From contig VZQC01005070.1 in NCBI GenBank assembly GCA_009823505.1, positions 6,229,648 through 6,293,647 on the forward strand: a stretch of 64,000 nucleotides of DNA, written 5' to 3'. Within the stretch, counting starts at the first letter, position 1. The number at the start of each line of letters is the position of its first letter. The notes under the pieces are model-generated. The model searched no databases. It was not told where the DNA came from and worked only from the letters and a program-made list of their open reading frames with translations. Source of the stretch: Rhizomys pruinosus (Eukaryota > Chordata > Mammalia > Rodentia > Spalacidae). Shown here one piece after another: positions 21,441 through 32,884 of the stretch. The position numbers were made by a program, and so were the translations under genes.

Positions 21441-21682
21441 TAAGGAACAGAAAAGTGGACAGTTGCTTTGCAAATGTCTTTTAGTGGTTTTGCCATTTGA
21501 ACACTTGTGTAAGCAATTTTGTTTTATTTAAAAAAATGTATTTTGGCAAAATAATCATGAATTGACATTGAATGCTTATTTGCTAAAATAAATTCAGAAA
21601 GAGAATTTAGCTCGCAGATGAAATGGCCATGATAGGTGGATAAAACTGTGATACAAGATGTGTTTCATATGTGTTTTTATAT

Positions 21683-21860
21683 TTTTTACATTTATTTATT
21701 TATGTTTAGGAATGCATGTATATGACACATGTATAGAGGTGAGAGGACAATGGATGGAAGTTGAATCATCCCCTACCTCATGTGGGTTCTGAGCATCAAT
21801 CTTAGGGTTTCATGCTTGGTAGTAAATGACATCACCCATTGAGCCAACTTACCAGCTCAT
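21683..21860 (-). mobile_element. old tRNA-type SINE
   Basis: Tail ACATTTATTTATTTATG, body GAGGTGAGAGGACAATGG, head side CATTGAGCCAACTTACCAGC; minus orientation. Similar in arrangement to 18479-18635. Confidence 0.6.
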
Positions 21861-21870
21861 AATGTTGGAT

Positions 21871-22018
21871 TTTTTTTTTTTTGAGACAGGGTCTCCCTAT
21901 AGCCCCAGCTGGCCTGGAACTCACTCTGTACACCAGGCTGGCCTTGAGCTCACAGAAATCCACCTGACTCTGCCTCCCAAGTGCTAGGATTAAAGGCCTA
22001 TGCTACCATGCCCAGCTT
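21871..22018 (-). mobile_element. B1 SINE
   Basis: T tract, TTGAGACAGGGTCTCCC, GGCTGGCCTTGAGCTCAC, CTAGGATTAAAGGCC. Target duplication AATGTTGGAT at 21861-21870 and 22019-22028. Confidence 0.95.
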
Positions 22019-22103
22019 AATGTTGGATCTTTAAATGAAACATCTACCTTCCATTTACCAGGCAAGACAATGAATTTAAGGTAAAATTACGAAGGCAGTC
22101 TAT

Positions 22104-22331
22104 GTGGCCTAGTGGTTAAGAGAGTCAACCGCTCTTACAGAAGACCCAGGTTCGATCCCCAGCACCCACATGGCAGCCAAGAACCGTCTGAAACTCCAAC
22201 TCCAGGAGAGCTCCAGTTCCAGGGGAATCCGACACCCTCTTCTGACCTCCGCAGCATTGCACGACACGGGTGCACAAACCTGCAGGCGGACAGTACATTC
22301 CTACACATACAGAAATAAATAAAATAAAAAA
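22104..22331 (+). mobile_element. B2/B3-type SINE, duplicated subfamily, 5' trimmed
   Basis: Begins near TATGTGGCCTAGTGGTTAAG, lacking the first ~15 bases; B box GGTTCGATCCC; internal duplication AACTCCAACTCCAGGAG / AGCTCCAGTTCCAGGGG; A-rich tail. No clear target duplication found. Confidence 0.88.
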
Positions 22332-23406
22332 AGAGAGTTAATCTCATACAACCAGTCCATAAACTGTTTGATGTAAACCTCATATTTTCTTCAAGTCTCT
22401 TCCCCTGTGGTCATTTTACACTGTAGGATGTGATAAACAAGAATGGAGAAAAGGGAGAGGGAATTAAAAGAAACAACCAGAGGTAGGCTTATCCTGGGAT
22501 TTCACAAACTAAAGTGTTTTTAAAACTATCTTGAACTCCAGCAACACAGTTTTTCCATTCTTAGGGTGTTTTTATTTAATTATACAAGAATAATCTCAGA
22601 AGCGAGCAGTGGTTTCAATTTGTCTGATAGAGAAAGCTAGAGAATTACCCTTCATAATACTTAATTAAACATTTCTATCAATTACACTGAATAAATATGT
22701 AGTCGCAACCATTGCTGGTTCATTTGGCATTTAAAAAGATGGCATATATTAAAACCCCAGTTTGGCTATGCAACACATTAGATGCGGTTAGCAAACAGAG
22801 CAATTGTTTTTCCTAAGAAAATTGTTCCCTTTAATTAAAGCATTTGCTCTTCTCTTAGCACTTTACAATGTGTGAGGCAAAATAAACATAAAATACTTAC
22901 TGAATATTTTCCCTCAGCTTTATCTAGCCAGAAACAGCTCTTGAGGAAAGAATGCTCGGGTCCCAGCATAAGTATTAGCCCTTCGCTACTTACATATCTC
23001 TAGCGACTTCTCCCTAGAATTTCCTTGAAAGTGAGCTCCTTAACTATAGATCTACATTCTTCAATCTACCTGATAACCCAGAATGCCTTTTGTTTTGCAA
23101 AGATTAATTAAGACTCTTCAGCTTACCTCTTCTCCCATTTTCCCGAGATAAGGAAAACATCTTGGTGTGGTGCTCAGCCCATTCACCACCTGCTGCTTAT
23201 ACCTCCAGAACCACTGCTCAGCCCTGCTGCTATGCTGAGACACTATTCTGCCTGTCTTCACATTGCCTGAATGACTTGCCTTTTTTGCTCTTTCCCTTAA
23301 AATCTAACTAATGCTTTACCCTCAGCATGGAGCATCTGTCTTGGATGTTCTAGTTTATGAGCTTCAGAAAGCTGTCTTTAACATACCGGCCTGCCTCTGA
23401 AAGATC
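22332..23406. other. unique, repeat-poor sequence
   Basis: No gene seen. The part 22540-22900 is AT-rich with several TAATTAA sites and no repeat similarity, so conserved non-coding DNA is possible but unproven. Confidence 0.4.
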
Positions 23407-23640
23407 AAATATATTCATCAGCTTTCTATTACTATAACAAAGTACTTGTCACAAACAACTTAATAAGGGAAATGTTCTATTTTGGCTCACAGTTTTGGAG
23501 ATTTCAGGACATAATTAGTTGGCCCTGTTTCTTTGGGCCTGAAGCAAGACAGAACACTGTTGGAGACATACAGAAGACACATTTTGTGGCAGCCAGAAAA
23601 CAAAGGGCAAAAATTCATTTCCTGCTTATGTTTGTCAGTA
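23407..23640 (-). mobile_element. old MaLR-like LTR fragment
   Basis: Minus orientation: ATCAGCTTTCTATTACTATAACAAAGTAC is the inverse of the MaLR LTR 3' end (tttgtcatagcaacagaaagctgac), followed by CTATTTTGGCTCACAGTTTTGGAG. Diverged; the outer edge is unclear. Confidence 0.6.
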
Positions 23641-23879
23641 ATCATCTCTGTTGCCTACCCCCAAGGCACTTAAATAAGAAGGCAAGAATTTAAACAAATA
23701 GATATCATATAGATAAACTCGAACACAAATGGTCTGTTCACTAACTAAATAAGTAAAAGAAACAAGAAACCGAAGAAAACCCTCAATTTCCATTGTCCTT
23801 GCCTTCCTTCTTTTGACTCCTCCCATAATTTACTGCATTTAGCCATTTCCTCAATAGCTGGTATATATTTTATGTGTGT

Positions 23880-24215
23880 GTGCACACAATTTTGTGTGTG
23901 CAAGCTCTGCTCACATGTGTGTGGGGATGAATGCACATGTGCATATGAAGGATGGGATACAGCCTCAAGGACACCATCCACCTCCTTAGGGATAGGGTCT
24001 GTCGTTGACTTAGAGCTCATCAGTTAGGAATAGTCTGGATGGCCAGTGAACCCCAGGGATCCTCCTGTCTCCACCCCTCAAGCAGCAGGATTAAAAGCAC
24101 ACACCATCAATAGTCAACCTTGCTGTGTATATCTATGGCTTGAACTAGATCTGTCTGCATGGCTCGAAAGGCAAGCATTTTACCAACTAAGATGCTCTGC
24201 CAGCAACAATGACTA
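23880..24215 (-). mobile_element. B4 SINE (minus)
   Basis: GT-rich tail side, GATAGGGTCTGTCGTTGAC, GGATGGCCAGTGAACCCCAGGGATCCTCC (B1-derived), GCAGGATTAAAAGCACACACC, then GCAAGCATTTTACCAACTAAG, the tRNA-like head. Diverged but in the right order. Confidence 0.75.
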
Positions 24216-24549
24216 GTAATTTTATAAACAATTACAATTCTAAGAAATGAAATCTGATGGTTCCTTTTCAAAATAAAAGTACCTTGAGTCAGCTTACATC
24301 CAGCCATAGATGAGTAAGAAATACTGGGCCTCTGTTGACAGCTACTCTCACCCAAATCCTGCCTGTCTAGCTACCTCCACACACAAACTATTACATTAGA
24401 GTCAAAAATTTATTACAGCCAAGCTCACCTAATGACCTGCAGATATGACAAGATCACACACCTGATAAGCTTTAAAATGAACAGACTGCAAAAGACAGAG
24501 ATGATCCCATACATGGTCTCTTTTGAGAAATGGACAAACCCAAGAATGG
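24216..24549. other. unassigned sequence
   Basis: No gene or repeat recognised. Confidence 0.4.
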
Positions 24550-24902
24550 TGTATTAGTCACTTTTCTGTTGCTGTGATAAAACACCATGACCAAGGAATT
24601 ATAAAAGGAAGAGTTTATTTGAGCTTACGATTGACGGTTCCAGGGAATTAGAGTCCATTGTGGCAGGAGGCATGGCGGCTGAGAGCTGGGAGCAGGAAGC
24701 CGAGGGTCACATCTGGCAATGAGCACAGGAAGCGAGAGAGAGGACTGGAGCCACAAGGCTTGTTAAACTACTAAGCCTCCCCCAGTGAATACTTCCTCTA
24801 GCAGGCCAACCTTCTAAGACCTCCAAGAACAGTGCCACCAACTGGAGACAAAATGTCTGAATACTTAAAGCCTATGGGGACACACTCATTCAAACCACCA
24901 CA
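24550..24902 (-). mobile_element. MT-like MaLR LTR (3' LTR)
   Basis: Runs from TGTATTAGTCACTTTTC to CAAACCACCACA, so it has TG...CA termini in either orientation. Read on the minus strand it begins TGTGGTGGTTTGAATGAGTG and ends with a polyadenylation signal (CAAATAAACTC) and a CAGCAACAGAAAAGTGACTA end, as in rodent MT (ERVL-MaLR) LTRs. Together with the copy at 26081 it encloses a ~1.2-kb internal part. Confidence 0.88.
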
Positions 24903-26080
24903 ATTCACATCCCTGGCCCCCATAGGCTCTCTGTCCATATAAAATGCAAAATGCATTTAGTCCAACCTTAAAAGTCCCCATAGTCTTTACCAGTTTCAAT
25001 GCCATTCAAGTCTACAGCCAAAGACTCTTCTGAGACTCAGGCCAATCTCCTCCTAAATTGTAAGCCCTGTAAAATCAAAAGACAAATACAACTCCCAATG
25101 TACAGTGGAACTGAATACACATTCCCATTCCAAAAGGGAGGAATAGAGGCATAGTGAGGAAATACTGGACCAAAACAAAACCAAAACCAGCAGGGCAAAA
25201 ACAAAGTCCAGTAGCTCCATGTGTGACTTCTGGGATTTACTTACAAAGGGCTTAGATGGCTCAGCTCTTCCAGCTTTTGCCTCTCTCTCTTAGCTGGTAC
25301 ACTCCCTGTTGCAGCTCTCCTTGGCAAATTCTCACAGCTCTGGCATCTCAAATGTCTTCTTGGGTGAATGAAACTGCTGAGTTTGCTGCAATTTTGGGAT
25401 GGACCGTGGCCTACTTCAACCACATTTGACAATTTCTCTGCTGCCCTGAACTTGTTGAGCAGAAAACCCTTTCAGTATTTCCTTTCAAAAGTTAGAGGAT
25501 TAGCTGGGTGTGGTTCTTGCCCTGAAGGCTACTTTCTGTTGTTTACTTGTAAATCTCACATGTGAGGCCCTCCTTAATTGCTTTAATCTCCTTATCAAAA
25601 GGAACCTCTCCTTCACCATGCCTTGGCACCACCTTTAATCTTCCTAGTGGGGTTTTCAGATCCAAACTGTACATTCTGCATTTCTTTCTGCCCCATCTGC
25701 TCTTCTTCACTGAAGATCTGTACAATATCACCATTAATAGCCACGCCACCATTTCTACATTAGGCTGTCTTGAAATTCCTCCGCCAAAGACATTAGTCAT
25801 TGTTTTCAACTTAGCATCAGGCAAGCATTTGGGCTGTGGGCAAACTGCTGCCAGACTCTTTCAAAAATCCCAGTTGCTGCCTAAGTCTTTATTTTCCTCT
25901 GGAACTACAGTTTTTGCAGCAATGCTTTCTTCCAGGCTTCTATTAAAAGGGCCCCTTAAGCTCTGCTTACAGTCGTCAACAGCTTTTCTAGCCCAAAGTT
26001 CCAAAGTCTTCCACATTTCTCCAAACATCCACATGGTCAGGTTCTTCACAGCCAACGCCTCACTTCTGGTACCAAATAAC
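24903..26080 (-). mobile_element. MT-type MaLR internal region (non-coding)
   Basis: Lies between two near-identical LTR copies. On the minus strand the sequence just inside the 5' LTR is TTTGGTACCAGAAGTG, similar to the leucine-tRNA primer-binding site type seen in ERVL/MaLR. Reading frames are short and broken and show no gag, protease, RT or integrase motif, as expected for a non-autonomous MaLR. The 206-residue plus-strand frame at 25562-26182 is antisense to this region and crosses into the LTR, so it is unlikely to be a gene. Confidence 0.82.
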
Positions 26081-26361
26081 TGTATTAGTCACTTTTCTGT
26101 TGCTGTGATAAAACACTGTGATCAAGGAATTATAAAAGGAAGAGTTTATCTGAGCTTACGATTGACAGTTCCAGGGAATTAGAGTCCACTGTGGCCGGAG
26201 GCATGGCGGATGGAGCTGGAGCAGCAAGCCGGGGGTCACATCTCACAATGAGCACAGGAAGTCAAGAGAGAGAGCAACTGGAGACCACAAGGCTTGTTAA
26301 ACTCACTAAGCCTGCCCCCAGTGACATACTTCCTCTAGCATGGCCACACCTTCTAAGACCT
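26081..26361 (-). mobile_element. MT-like MaLR LTR (5' LTR, truncated)
   Basis: Clearly homologous to 24550-24830 with scattered substitutions and small indels. Similarity stops at CTTCTAAGACC, so about 70 bp of the outer end (the TGTGGTGG end on the minus strand) is missing. Copy 1 retains the AATAAA signal while this copy has AGATAAA on the minus strand. Confidence 0.87.
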
Positions 26362-26379
26362 TACCACAGATGTTAAGGA

Positions 26380-26952
26380 ACAATAAAGCCCAGATGACAT
26401 GTAAGATGGCACCTCCTGATTACTCAGCCAATGAGGAAAGGGAGGAAGGGACCTGCATTTAAGAAGGACAAGGCACCTGTTGCCAGTTAAGAGATTCTAC
26501 ACATGGCAAGAAAGCTGCATTTATGAAATGTGCACAGTATGGTAGTCTAATGAGATTAGCATGATTGATGACAGATCCAGTCGGTATGCCAAGGTGGGTG
26601 GGAAAATTTCATGGGATCCCACCACAAAATGAAGAGCTGCAGGCACAGAGTCAATGGATGCTGAGGGAGGGAGAATCAGTTTCCTCCAGGGATGACTATT
26701 TCTCTGAGAAATAATCCCAAGTGGACTCAGTGTATTATATACATACATTCATTTATAAATACATTCATATGTATATATACACATACATATGTATATATTA
26801 ATGTACATAGATGTAACGATAATCAAAGAAGAGAACAAGAAATTGTGAGGGAGGTGGGAGGGCGTGGGATGAGTTGGAGGGGGAATGGGAGGGGTGGAAA
26901 TAGTGAAATATCATACTCATGCATGAAACTCACAAAAATTAAAATAAAAAAC
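26380..26952 (+). mobile_element. LINE-1 3'UTR (Lx-like) 3' end
   Basis: Shares ordered blocks with 11405-11905: AGTATGGTAGTCTAATGAG, TATGCCAAGGTGGGTGGG, AAATGAAGAGCTGCAGGC, GTCAATGGATGCTGAGG, GTGGACTCAGTGTATTA and a purine-rich stretch (GAGTTGGAGGGGGAATGGG). Ends CACAAAAATTAAAATAAAAA. The left edge is uncertain. Confidence 0.6.
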
Positions 26953-28236
26953 TGTTCTCTGAGCTCAATCATCACGCCTGGTTTCTGGGCTAACACCAAA
27001 CTCTATAAAGAAGGAAAATAAACTGTTTTACTATTGCTGTTCTGAGTCATCAGTGATCATATTATGAAGTAAGAGTCAATGTTCCTCACACAGATTCCTG
27101 AGGGGTTTTTTTATAACTTAAAAATAATTTCTAAGAAAATAATTTTATTTAGCCAACCTATGAATTAGTTCAAGAAGGACCCCCTATTGTCTCATTTAAG
27201 CTGATTTAATTCTGAAACTAAGGAAAAGTTTCCCCAAACTACCATCTATCATTCATAGAAACTAGATGAGCAATAATAAAGCTTGTATTTCAATAAATAT
27301 GCTCATAACTCTAAATGGCAATTAGACATATCTTTTCTGACTATCCCCTCAGGTACCATAAATTGGGCATCTTTAAAATGTAATTTATCTCTACTTCTCA
27401 ACATAGCTTATAAATCGTGCTTAATCTTCATCCTCCAGATAAAAACAAAAGACCACTGAAAGCCCTCCAGCACTTTTTACATTTGTGCTTTCTAAAATAT
27501 TAGTAAGAAATCCAATAAGCCAAATATGTACCAGCACATGATTTTTAAGAGCCTCAAAATAAAAGATAGGTATTTGGAGTTAATTCTGTCAACAGTGGAA
27601 GGAAGGAATAAACAGTTAAATTACCATTATACAAATAAAATGCTCGAAGGACTCCTACATAAAACTATCCTGAGACCAAATTTGTAGATATACAAGTAAA
27701 TTGAAAATGCAAACTTACTATTCTTACTGAAAGAGGGTTTACACACAACACCAGATTCATTAACACTAAGCCATGAGTGTGTAAATGAATGCTTCAGAAG
27801 GAACTCTGTCTTTCACCATTTTAAAACTTGTTAAGAGCCACATATTTGCCTTCTATAATTGAATATCCACTGCAGGAACACTGAACCTTCAAAATCCTCC
27901 TGCTCTGAGAATGCATGGCATAATTGGTCATATTCTGGTCAACACTTTCAGTGGAGTCCTGAATCTAGACAAGATTGCAGACATGTGACCATGTGCCTGA
28001 ACTCAATAGTCATAACCTGGACTTTTTTACAGAATGTCATAGAATTAGCATCATTAATTTCAACTTGAATAGAAGAAATATACAGTCACAGTCTGCCTGA
28101 ATATCAGACCTTAGGTACAGAAGGAACATTTAGCCAGCACTGTCATCTGCAGCAAATGGAAAATAAGATATAAGCATGGTAGATTCAGTGATCTAGCTTA
28201 GGAGGCTTTATGTGCAGTGTTGGAGTTATCATCTGT
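26953..28236. other. unique AT-rich sequence
   Basis: No gene or repeat recognised. Confidence 0.4.
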
Positions 28237-28313
28237 TATGATATAGATGTAAAATGTCCCCACAGGCTCATGTATTGAATTATTGGTCCATAGTTACTGT
28301 TTGAAAATGTCAT

Positions 28314-28712
28314 GTGTAATTTCAAATGTCAATATCCCACAACTTAGAATCACCTGGAAAAAGGATCTCAATTGATGAATTGATTTCAGGTTGGCCTGTT
28401 GGTACATTTCTGGGGGATGTCTTCATTGTTAACTGACCCAGTCCACTGTGAGTGGAAACATTCCCTATCAAGAGGCTCTGAAGTCTATAATAATGAGATT
28501 ATATTTGAGTCTATAATAATGAGATTATAGTTGAGATATCCAAAGGAGCAGAGATGCATTCATTTCTCTCTTACTCTCAATGGTGAATATGAGGTTATTA
28601 ATTGCTTGAGCTCCCACCCTCACTTCTCCAAGATGATAGGATATAATTTGGAATCGTAAGTCAAATAAACTCTTTTCTCCCTTAAGTTGCTTGTGTTTTC
28701 TTGACATGTATG
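28314..28712 (+). mobile_element. LTR-like element nested in the older LTR
   Basis: AATGTCAATATCCCACAACTTAGAATCACC, CAATTGATGAATTGATTTCAGGTTGGCC, CCCAGTCCACTGTGAG, then near the end AGTCAAATAAACTC (polyadenylation signal) and CCTTAAGTTGCTTGTG. The block order matches, in opposite orientation, the solo LTR at 46932-47339. It contains a 26-bp tandem duplication at 28482-28533. Confidence 0.6.
28482..28533. repeat. 26-bp tandem duplication
   Basis: AGTCTATAATAATGAGATTA plus six bases occurs twice in direct succession (28482-28507, 28508-28533) with one difference. Confidence 0.95.
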
Positions 28713-29103
28713 TACATGGATTTCAACTAATAATTTGATTTATGTATTGATACACAGGAGTATTTTTTACAGCATAAATTAAACTAGAAAAGGGAGATTA
28801 TAGAAAACTCAGGAGTAGGTACTGGCTGAGGAAGTACATCAGGGTGGCATGCCTTTGAAGGTTAAACCCGGTCCAGGTCTTGTCCTCGTTCCCTCCTGTC
28901 TGCCATGAGACAAACACCTTCCTGATCTATACTCTATCACTGCCATGAGGTTCTATCATGTCACAGGTCAAGAATGAATGGAGCCAAGAAAATTATGATG
29001 TCTCTGAAATCACAAGAATTACAAATTATTTTAGAATAAATAATTTCTCCCTTTCAGTTCTGTCCGTTATTTTGGACTCAGCAATAGTAAACTGACATAC
29101 ACA

Positions 29104-29934
29104 CCATCTAATCTCTTCTGGATGCCTATAATAAAATGAAAGGAGGGAGATAAAATTTGAAAGATCTATTCTATGTTTTAATCAAACTTGAAAAGGTCCA
29201 GGACATCTTTACAAGCCACACAGTATTATCAAAGAGATTGCCTTAAGGAAAAGATCAAATATAGAATACTGCAAATGATACCCAGCCTCAAGGAATCCAA
29301 ATTTGGGCGGTAGAAACCTTTCTTAAGATGACATAAAGATTTAAGTTAATGCCTCAGATGTGCTTTCATCTATATAGAAAGTAATCTAAGAATATTAAGA
29401 AAATGCCTCAGACTTTTTCAGCTAGACAGCAATTCCTCTCTGATAGAAATCCTATTCCTTAGGGCCTAATCAGGAGACCAAGACAGACTTGTCTTGACAT
29501 GAATACACAACATTGGAGGAATGAGTTGATTTATGCATTGATACAAAAGTATTTTAAAACCTTTGTTACAAATGTATCAATAGTTTTTACTAGAAAGGGA
29601 ACATGAAAGTTTCAAATAAAGAGATTTTTAGAAAAAAAAGAGAGATTTTTGTAGCTCCAAACTTCTATGGACATAGGCCAAGCCAAAAATGTTACAAAAC
29701 TGTTTATATTTTAGGAAATAAAAAAGATTAATCAGTCCACATGATCAAGAATTGTAGACTATTATTGACAGGAACCATGGCTAAGCCCTATTCATGACAG
29801 AAAGTGTTGAATTTCAGAACTGCTTTACTAGCAACTGCCACATAACCTCTCCTCCTTTGAAATATGTCATATTTAATTAACACATAGCATTTGTGTATAT
29901 CTATGAGTTACATTGTGACATTTCAGTAGTGTGT
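29104..29934. other. unassigned sequence
   Basis: No gene or repeat recognised with confidence. Confidence 0.4.
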
Positions 29935-30440
29935 GTGGGGGGGGTATGGCTACAATTTAATCACCTGCTCCAATACTCGGGGAGCATCTTGGAAGAGAGG
30001 CCAGAAAGAACGTAAGGGCTGAAGGACAGGAAGGGATGCAATAAAACACTGTTTTCTGGACAGAGAATGGTTATTATACCCAAAACTTCACAGTAGCTGG
30101 GGTTACTTGCAGAAGGCCTGCATAGGACTCATCCCATCAACATCCCATTATTGATGGAAGAAGGGCTCCTAAGGCCGCATTCCTCCTTGAGGAATTACAG
30201 GCATTTAATGGTTGCTGGTGTCATGGAATTCATAATCTTCAGTGATGAAGCCAATGATAGATTGCCCTCACCCAAGTAAATAACCCCCATCCTGCTCATG
30301 CAGGCAATATTAATTAAATGCAATTGGGAATAAAAATACAATGGACATGAAAGTAAGAGTGTAACAACTTGGGAAGAAGAATGGATCAGAAGGAGGTGGA
30401 AAGGGATAGAAGACAATCAATGAAGGGGAGCTTGATCAAA
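29935..30440 (+). mobile_element. LINE-1 3'UTR remnant
   Basis: Layout typical of an old rodent L1 3'UTR: GACTCATCCCATCAACATCCC, AAGAAGGGCTCCTAAGGCC, GAGGAATTACAGGCATTTAATGG, ATCTTCAGTGATG, CCATCCTGCTCATGCAGGC, AATTAAATGCAATTGGG, then GACATGAAAGTAAGAG and a purine-rich end. Non-coding. Confidence 0.6.
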
Positions 30441-31221
30441 GAACCTACTCTATGTAATCGTGAAGGAATAATTTTAATCCATAAACTATATTATTCTTCC
30501 TGCTCAGCTGCACACTTGTATCATTAACCTTCTCTCCATCCCTCCTGCACTCCACCCAGCCTCTGTTTACTTCCATTACACAATCTTGCCTCTGTGCACT
30601 GGGGAGACAGAACATGATTTCAGAGCCTCACAATTCCTCACATGTGGAATTGAGCCACAGTAAATAAAGACAAAAAGCTTCAATGGACCCTAACTATAGT
30701 ATTACATGTGATCCTACACTTATGTTTGAATGATAAAACTTCTGGGAGTGGTCTCAGGAGAGAGTGACTAAGTTTTCCTGTAAAAGAGCTATGAATATAA
30801 ATGGCATTAAATTTGTCTGTAATAGCTTAAAAATGGATACAAAAACTTTTAACGCTTCTCTTATTGAGCAGAGGGTAGTGGTTCTCATCCCTTGAACTGA
30901 GTAATTCTAGTGAATGACTCAACAAGTGGAATGTAACAGGCATGATGCTAAGTGACTCCAGGGTAGCATCTCAAAGGCCAGATAGCTTTGCCTTGTTTGA
31001 CATGTGTCCAGTCAATATAAGGTTCAAGCTAGAGAGACATATTTGTAAATGCTCCAGTTGACAGTACCAGTTAGATCCGTTTTCCAGCCATTTTGCTATG
31101 ACACCATAAATGCCAGTGAAGCCATCTTGGATGCAGGAGAACAGCCCTCCATGAGCTCAATGTACTTAAGTGACTCTATCCATCCACACAGAGGAATTGC
31201 CAAGACAATCCTAGCCTGAAT
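30441..31221. other. unassigned sequence
   Basis: No recognised gene or repeat. Confidence 0.4.
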
Positions 31222-31800
31222 TCTTTGGCAATTATTTTTTTAGTTACCCTACAAAGTCATGGGTTTCATTATGGCATTTTCACATATATGGGTCATTACA
31301 CTTTGTTCTTCATCATACTTCTGTTACTGCCTACCCCATCCCTGTTATTCACCTCCTTATAGTCATCTTTCTTACCGCAAATAGTCCCTCCTTCTACACT
31401 CATGTCACATGCATTCCATTACTCTGTTTTTCTCACTCTTTCCTCTCTTCTTACCTTCTCCTGATCCCCAAGATATTTTCATGACATATATATGAACATA
31501 TGACATATATATGAACATGTGACATACATATGAACATATACAATTTTAAATCAATATTTTGATATGAAAGAAAAATGTGATATTTTTGCGAGTTGCTGAG
31601 TCTACCTTATTTCGTTTAACATAGTCATGTCCACTTCCAACCATCTTCTTGCATGAGTCATGATTTCAGTTCTCTTTATGGCTGTGTGAAGTTCCATTGT
31701 ACATGTGTACATTTTCTTTGTCCATTCACCTGTTGATGGACATCATTTTCTGGCTACTATGAATAATCCAACAACAGGCAGAGATGTGCAAGTATGCCTG
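31222..31800 (-). mobile_element. old LINE-1 3' fragment
   Basis: Minus strand: a T-rich/pyrimidine-rich 3'UTR (CTGCCTACCCCATCCCTG, CCTTCTACACTCATGTCACA) then an ORF2-end-like stretch (GTTTAACATAGTCATGTCCA, CTTTATGGCTGTGTGAAGTTCC, CCATTCACCTGTTGATGGAC, GAATAATCCAACAA). Frames are destroyed. Confidence 0.75.
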
Positions 31801-32088
31801 TGGTATGTTGACTTAAAACATGTATTGTATCTCATGATTTTTGAATCATGAGGAGCATCAAGGGGGAGTGGCCACCCCTGCTCCTGCTGAGTTCTCCCTC
31901 TTCTCCCACTTAGGCCCATTCCCCAGCTCTGGCCCATCCTTTCAAGCTCAGAGTAGACTAAGGAACATACTGTAGTGGTTGGAAGTGTCAGTTAACGAAG
32001 TGATCCTATCAGGAGAAAGTTATTTTCTTTTTGCAGCTTGATGAAGCAGCTGGGAATCACTTCTCTTGCTGTTATAATGGCCTCTTCT
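31801..32088. other. unassigned sequence
   Basis: No gene or repeat recognised. Confidence 0.35.
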
Positions 32089-32141
32089 TTTTTTATTTTT
32101 TAAATTTTTATTTATTTTCTTCTTTTAATTTATTTATATAT

Positions 32142-32180
<39 letters not shown>

Positions 32181-32695
32181 CAAATCTAGACCCGTGTCCC
32201 CCCATCCCCCCACCCCCCCAGAGCTCATGCATTCTGCCAAACATGCTTTTCATCTCTTTCTCAGTCTTTCTCAATATTCTCCATGTGGAAGTTGACTGTT
32301 TTGAGCAGAAGTTCACTGTTTTCAGTCAGTTCTTTGATGCAGTCCTTTCTATTGTTGTTGTTTCCAATATGCATCACTCCCAACTGCTTTGGACAAAAGA
32401 TCAAGGGGCCATGCACAAGAAATACTTACAACTAGGTAATTGGCACTAGCATCCACAGATGAGGGATACCATTCGTCGTTTGTTTTTCTGGGACTGTGTT
32501 ACTTCACTGAGCATGATGTCTTCTAGCTCCAGCCATTTTCCTGCAAAGCTCATGATGTTGTCTTTCTTTACTGCTGCATAGAACGCCATTGTGTAGATGT
32601 ACCACATTTTCTCTATCCACTCGTCAGTTGAGGGGCATTTGGGTTGGTTCCACTCCTTGCTATTGTGAAGAGAGCTGAAATTAACATGATGGCCT
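32089..32695 (-). mobile_element. LINE-1 3' end: ORF2 C-terminus plus 3'UTR
   Basis: Minus strand. From 32695 down, the frame at 32446-32775 reads the ORF2 C-terminal part (EWNQPKCPSTDEWIEKMW, then FYAAVKKDNIMSFAGKW, LEDIMLSEVTQSQK). It is followed by a 3'UTR with the G-rich polypurine tract (seen as C runs at 32196-32219) and an A-rich end (T-rich at 32089-32130). A (TA)n tract at 32137-32177 lies in the 3' end. 5'-truncated, inactive. Confidence 0.9.
32137..32177. repeat. (TA)n microsatellite
   Basis: Mostly TA units with two TACA interruptions, in the L1 3' end. Confidence 0.93.
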
Positions 32696-32884
32696 CTTCT
32701 TTCAGGCACAATCCAAAAGAATCTCCTGCCATATTGAGTTTGTAGTTTGTAAGAATTATGTGTCATCATCCTCACAGGATTCCAGAGATGCTGACTAAAA
32801 GTGTCTGGTAAATACTAGAACATAGACTCCTCTTCTTCTTCATAAAACTTTCCCAAAAATGTGTACATATATGAAAAATACATT

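Larger units (their letters stand above)
28237..29103 (+). mobile_element. old MLT1/ORR1-like LTR split by another LTR
   Basis: Left part 28237-28300 (TGTTATGATATAGATGTAAA, TGTCCCCACAGGCTCATGTA) matches the start of a MaLR-type LTR. The right part, about 28790-29103, matches its end (CTGTCTGCCATGAGACAAAC, TAAATAATTTCTCCCTTTC, TTTTGGACTCAGCAATAGTA, AACTGACATACACA). A second LTR-like element sits between them. Confidence 0.6.

Noticed and set aside
25562..26182. 206-residue plus-strand open frame
   Set aside because: Antisense to the MT-type MaLR internal region and running into its LTR; no protein family resemblance.
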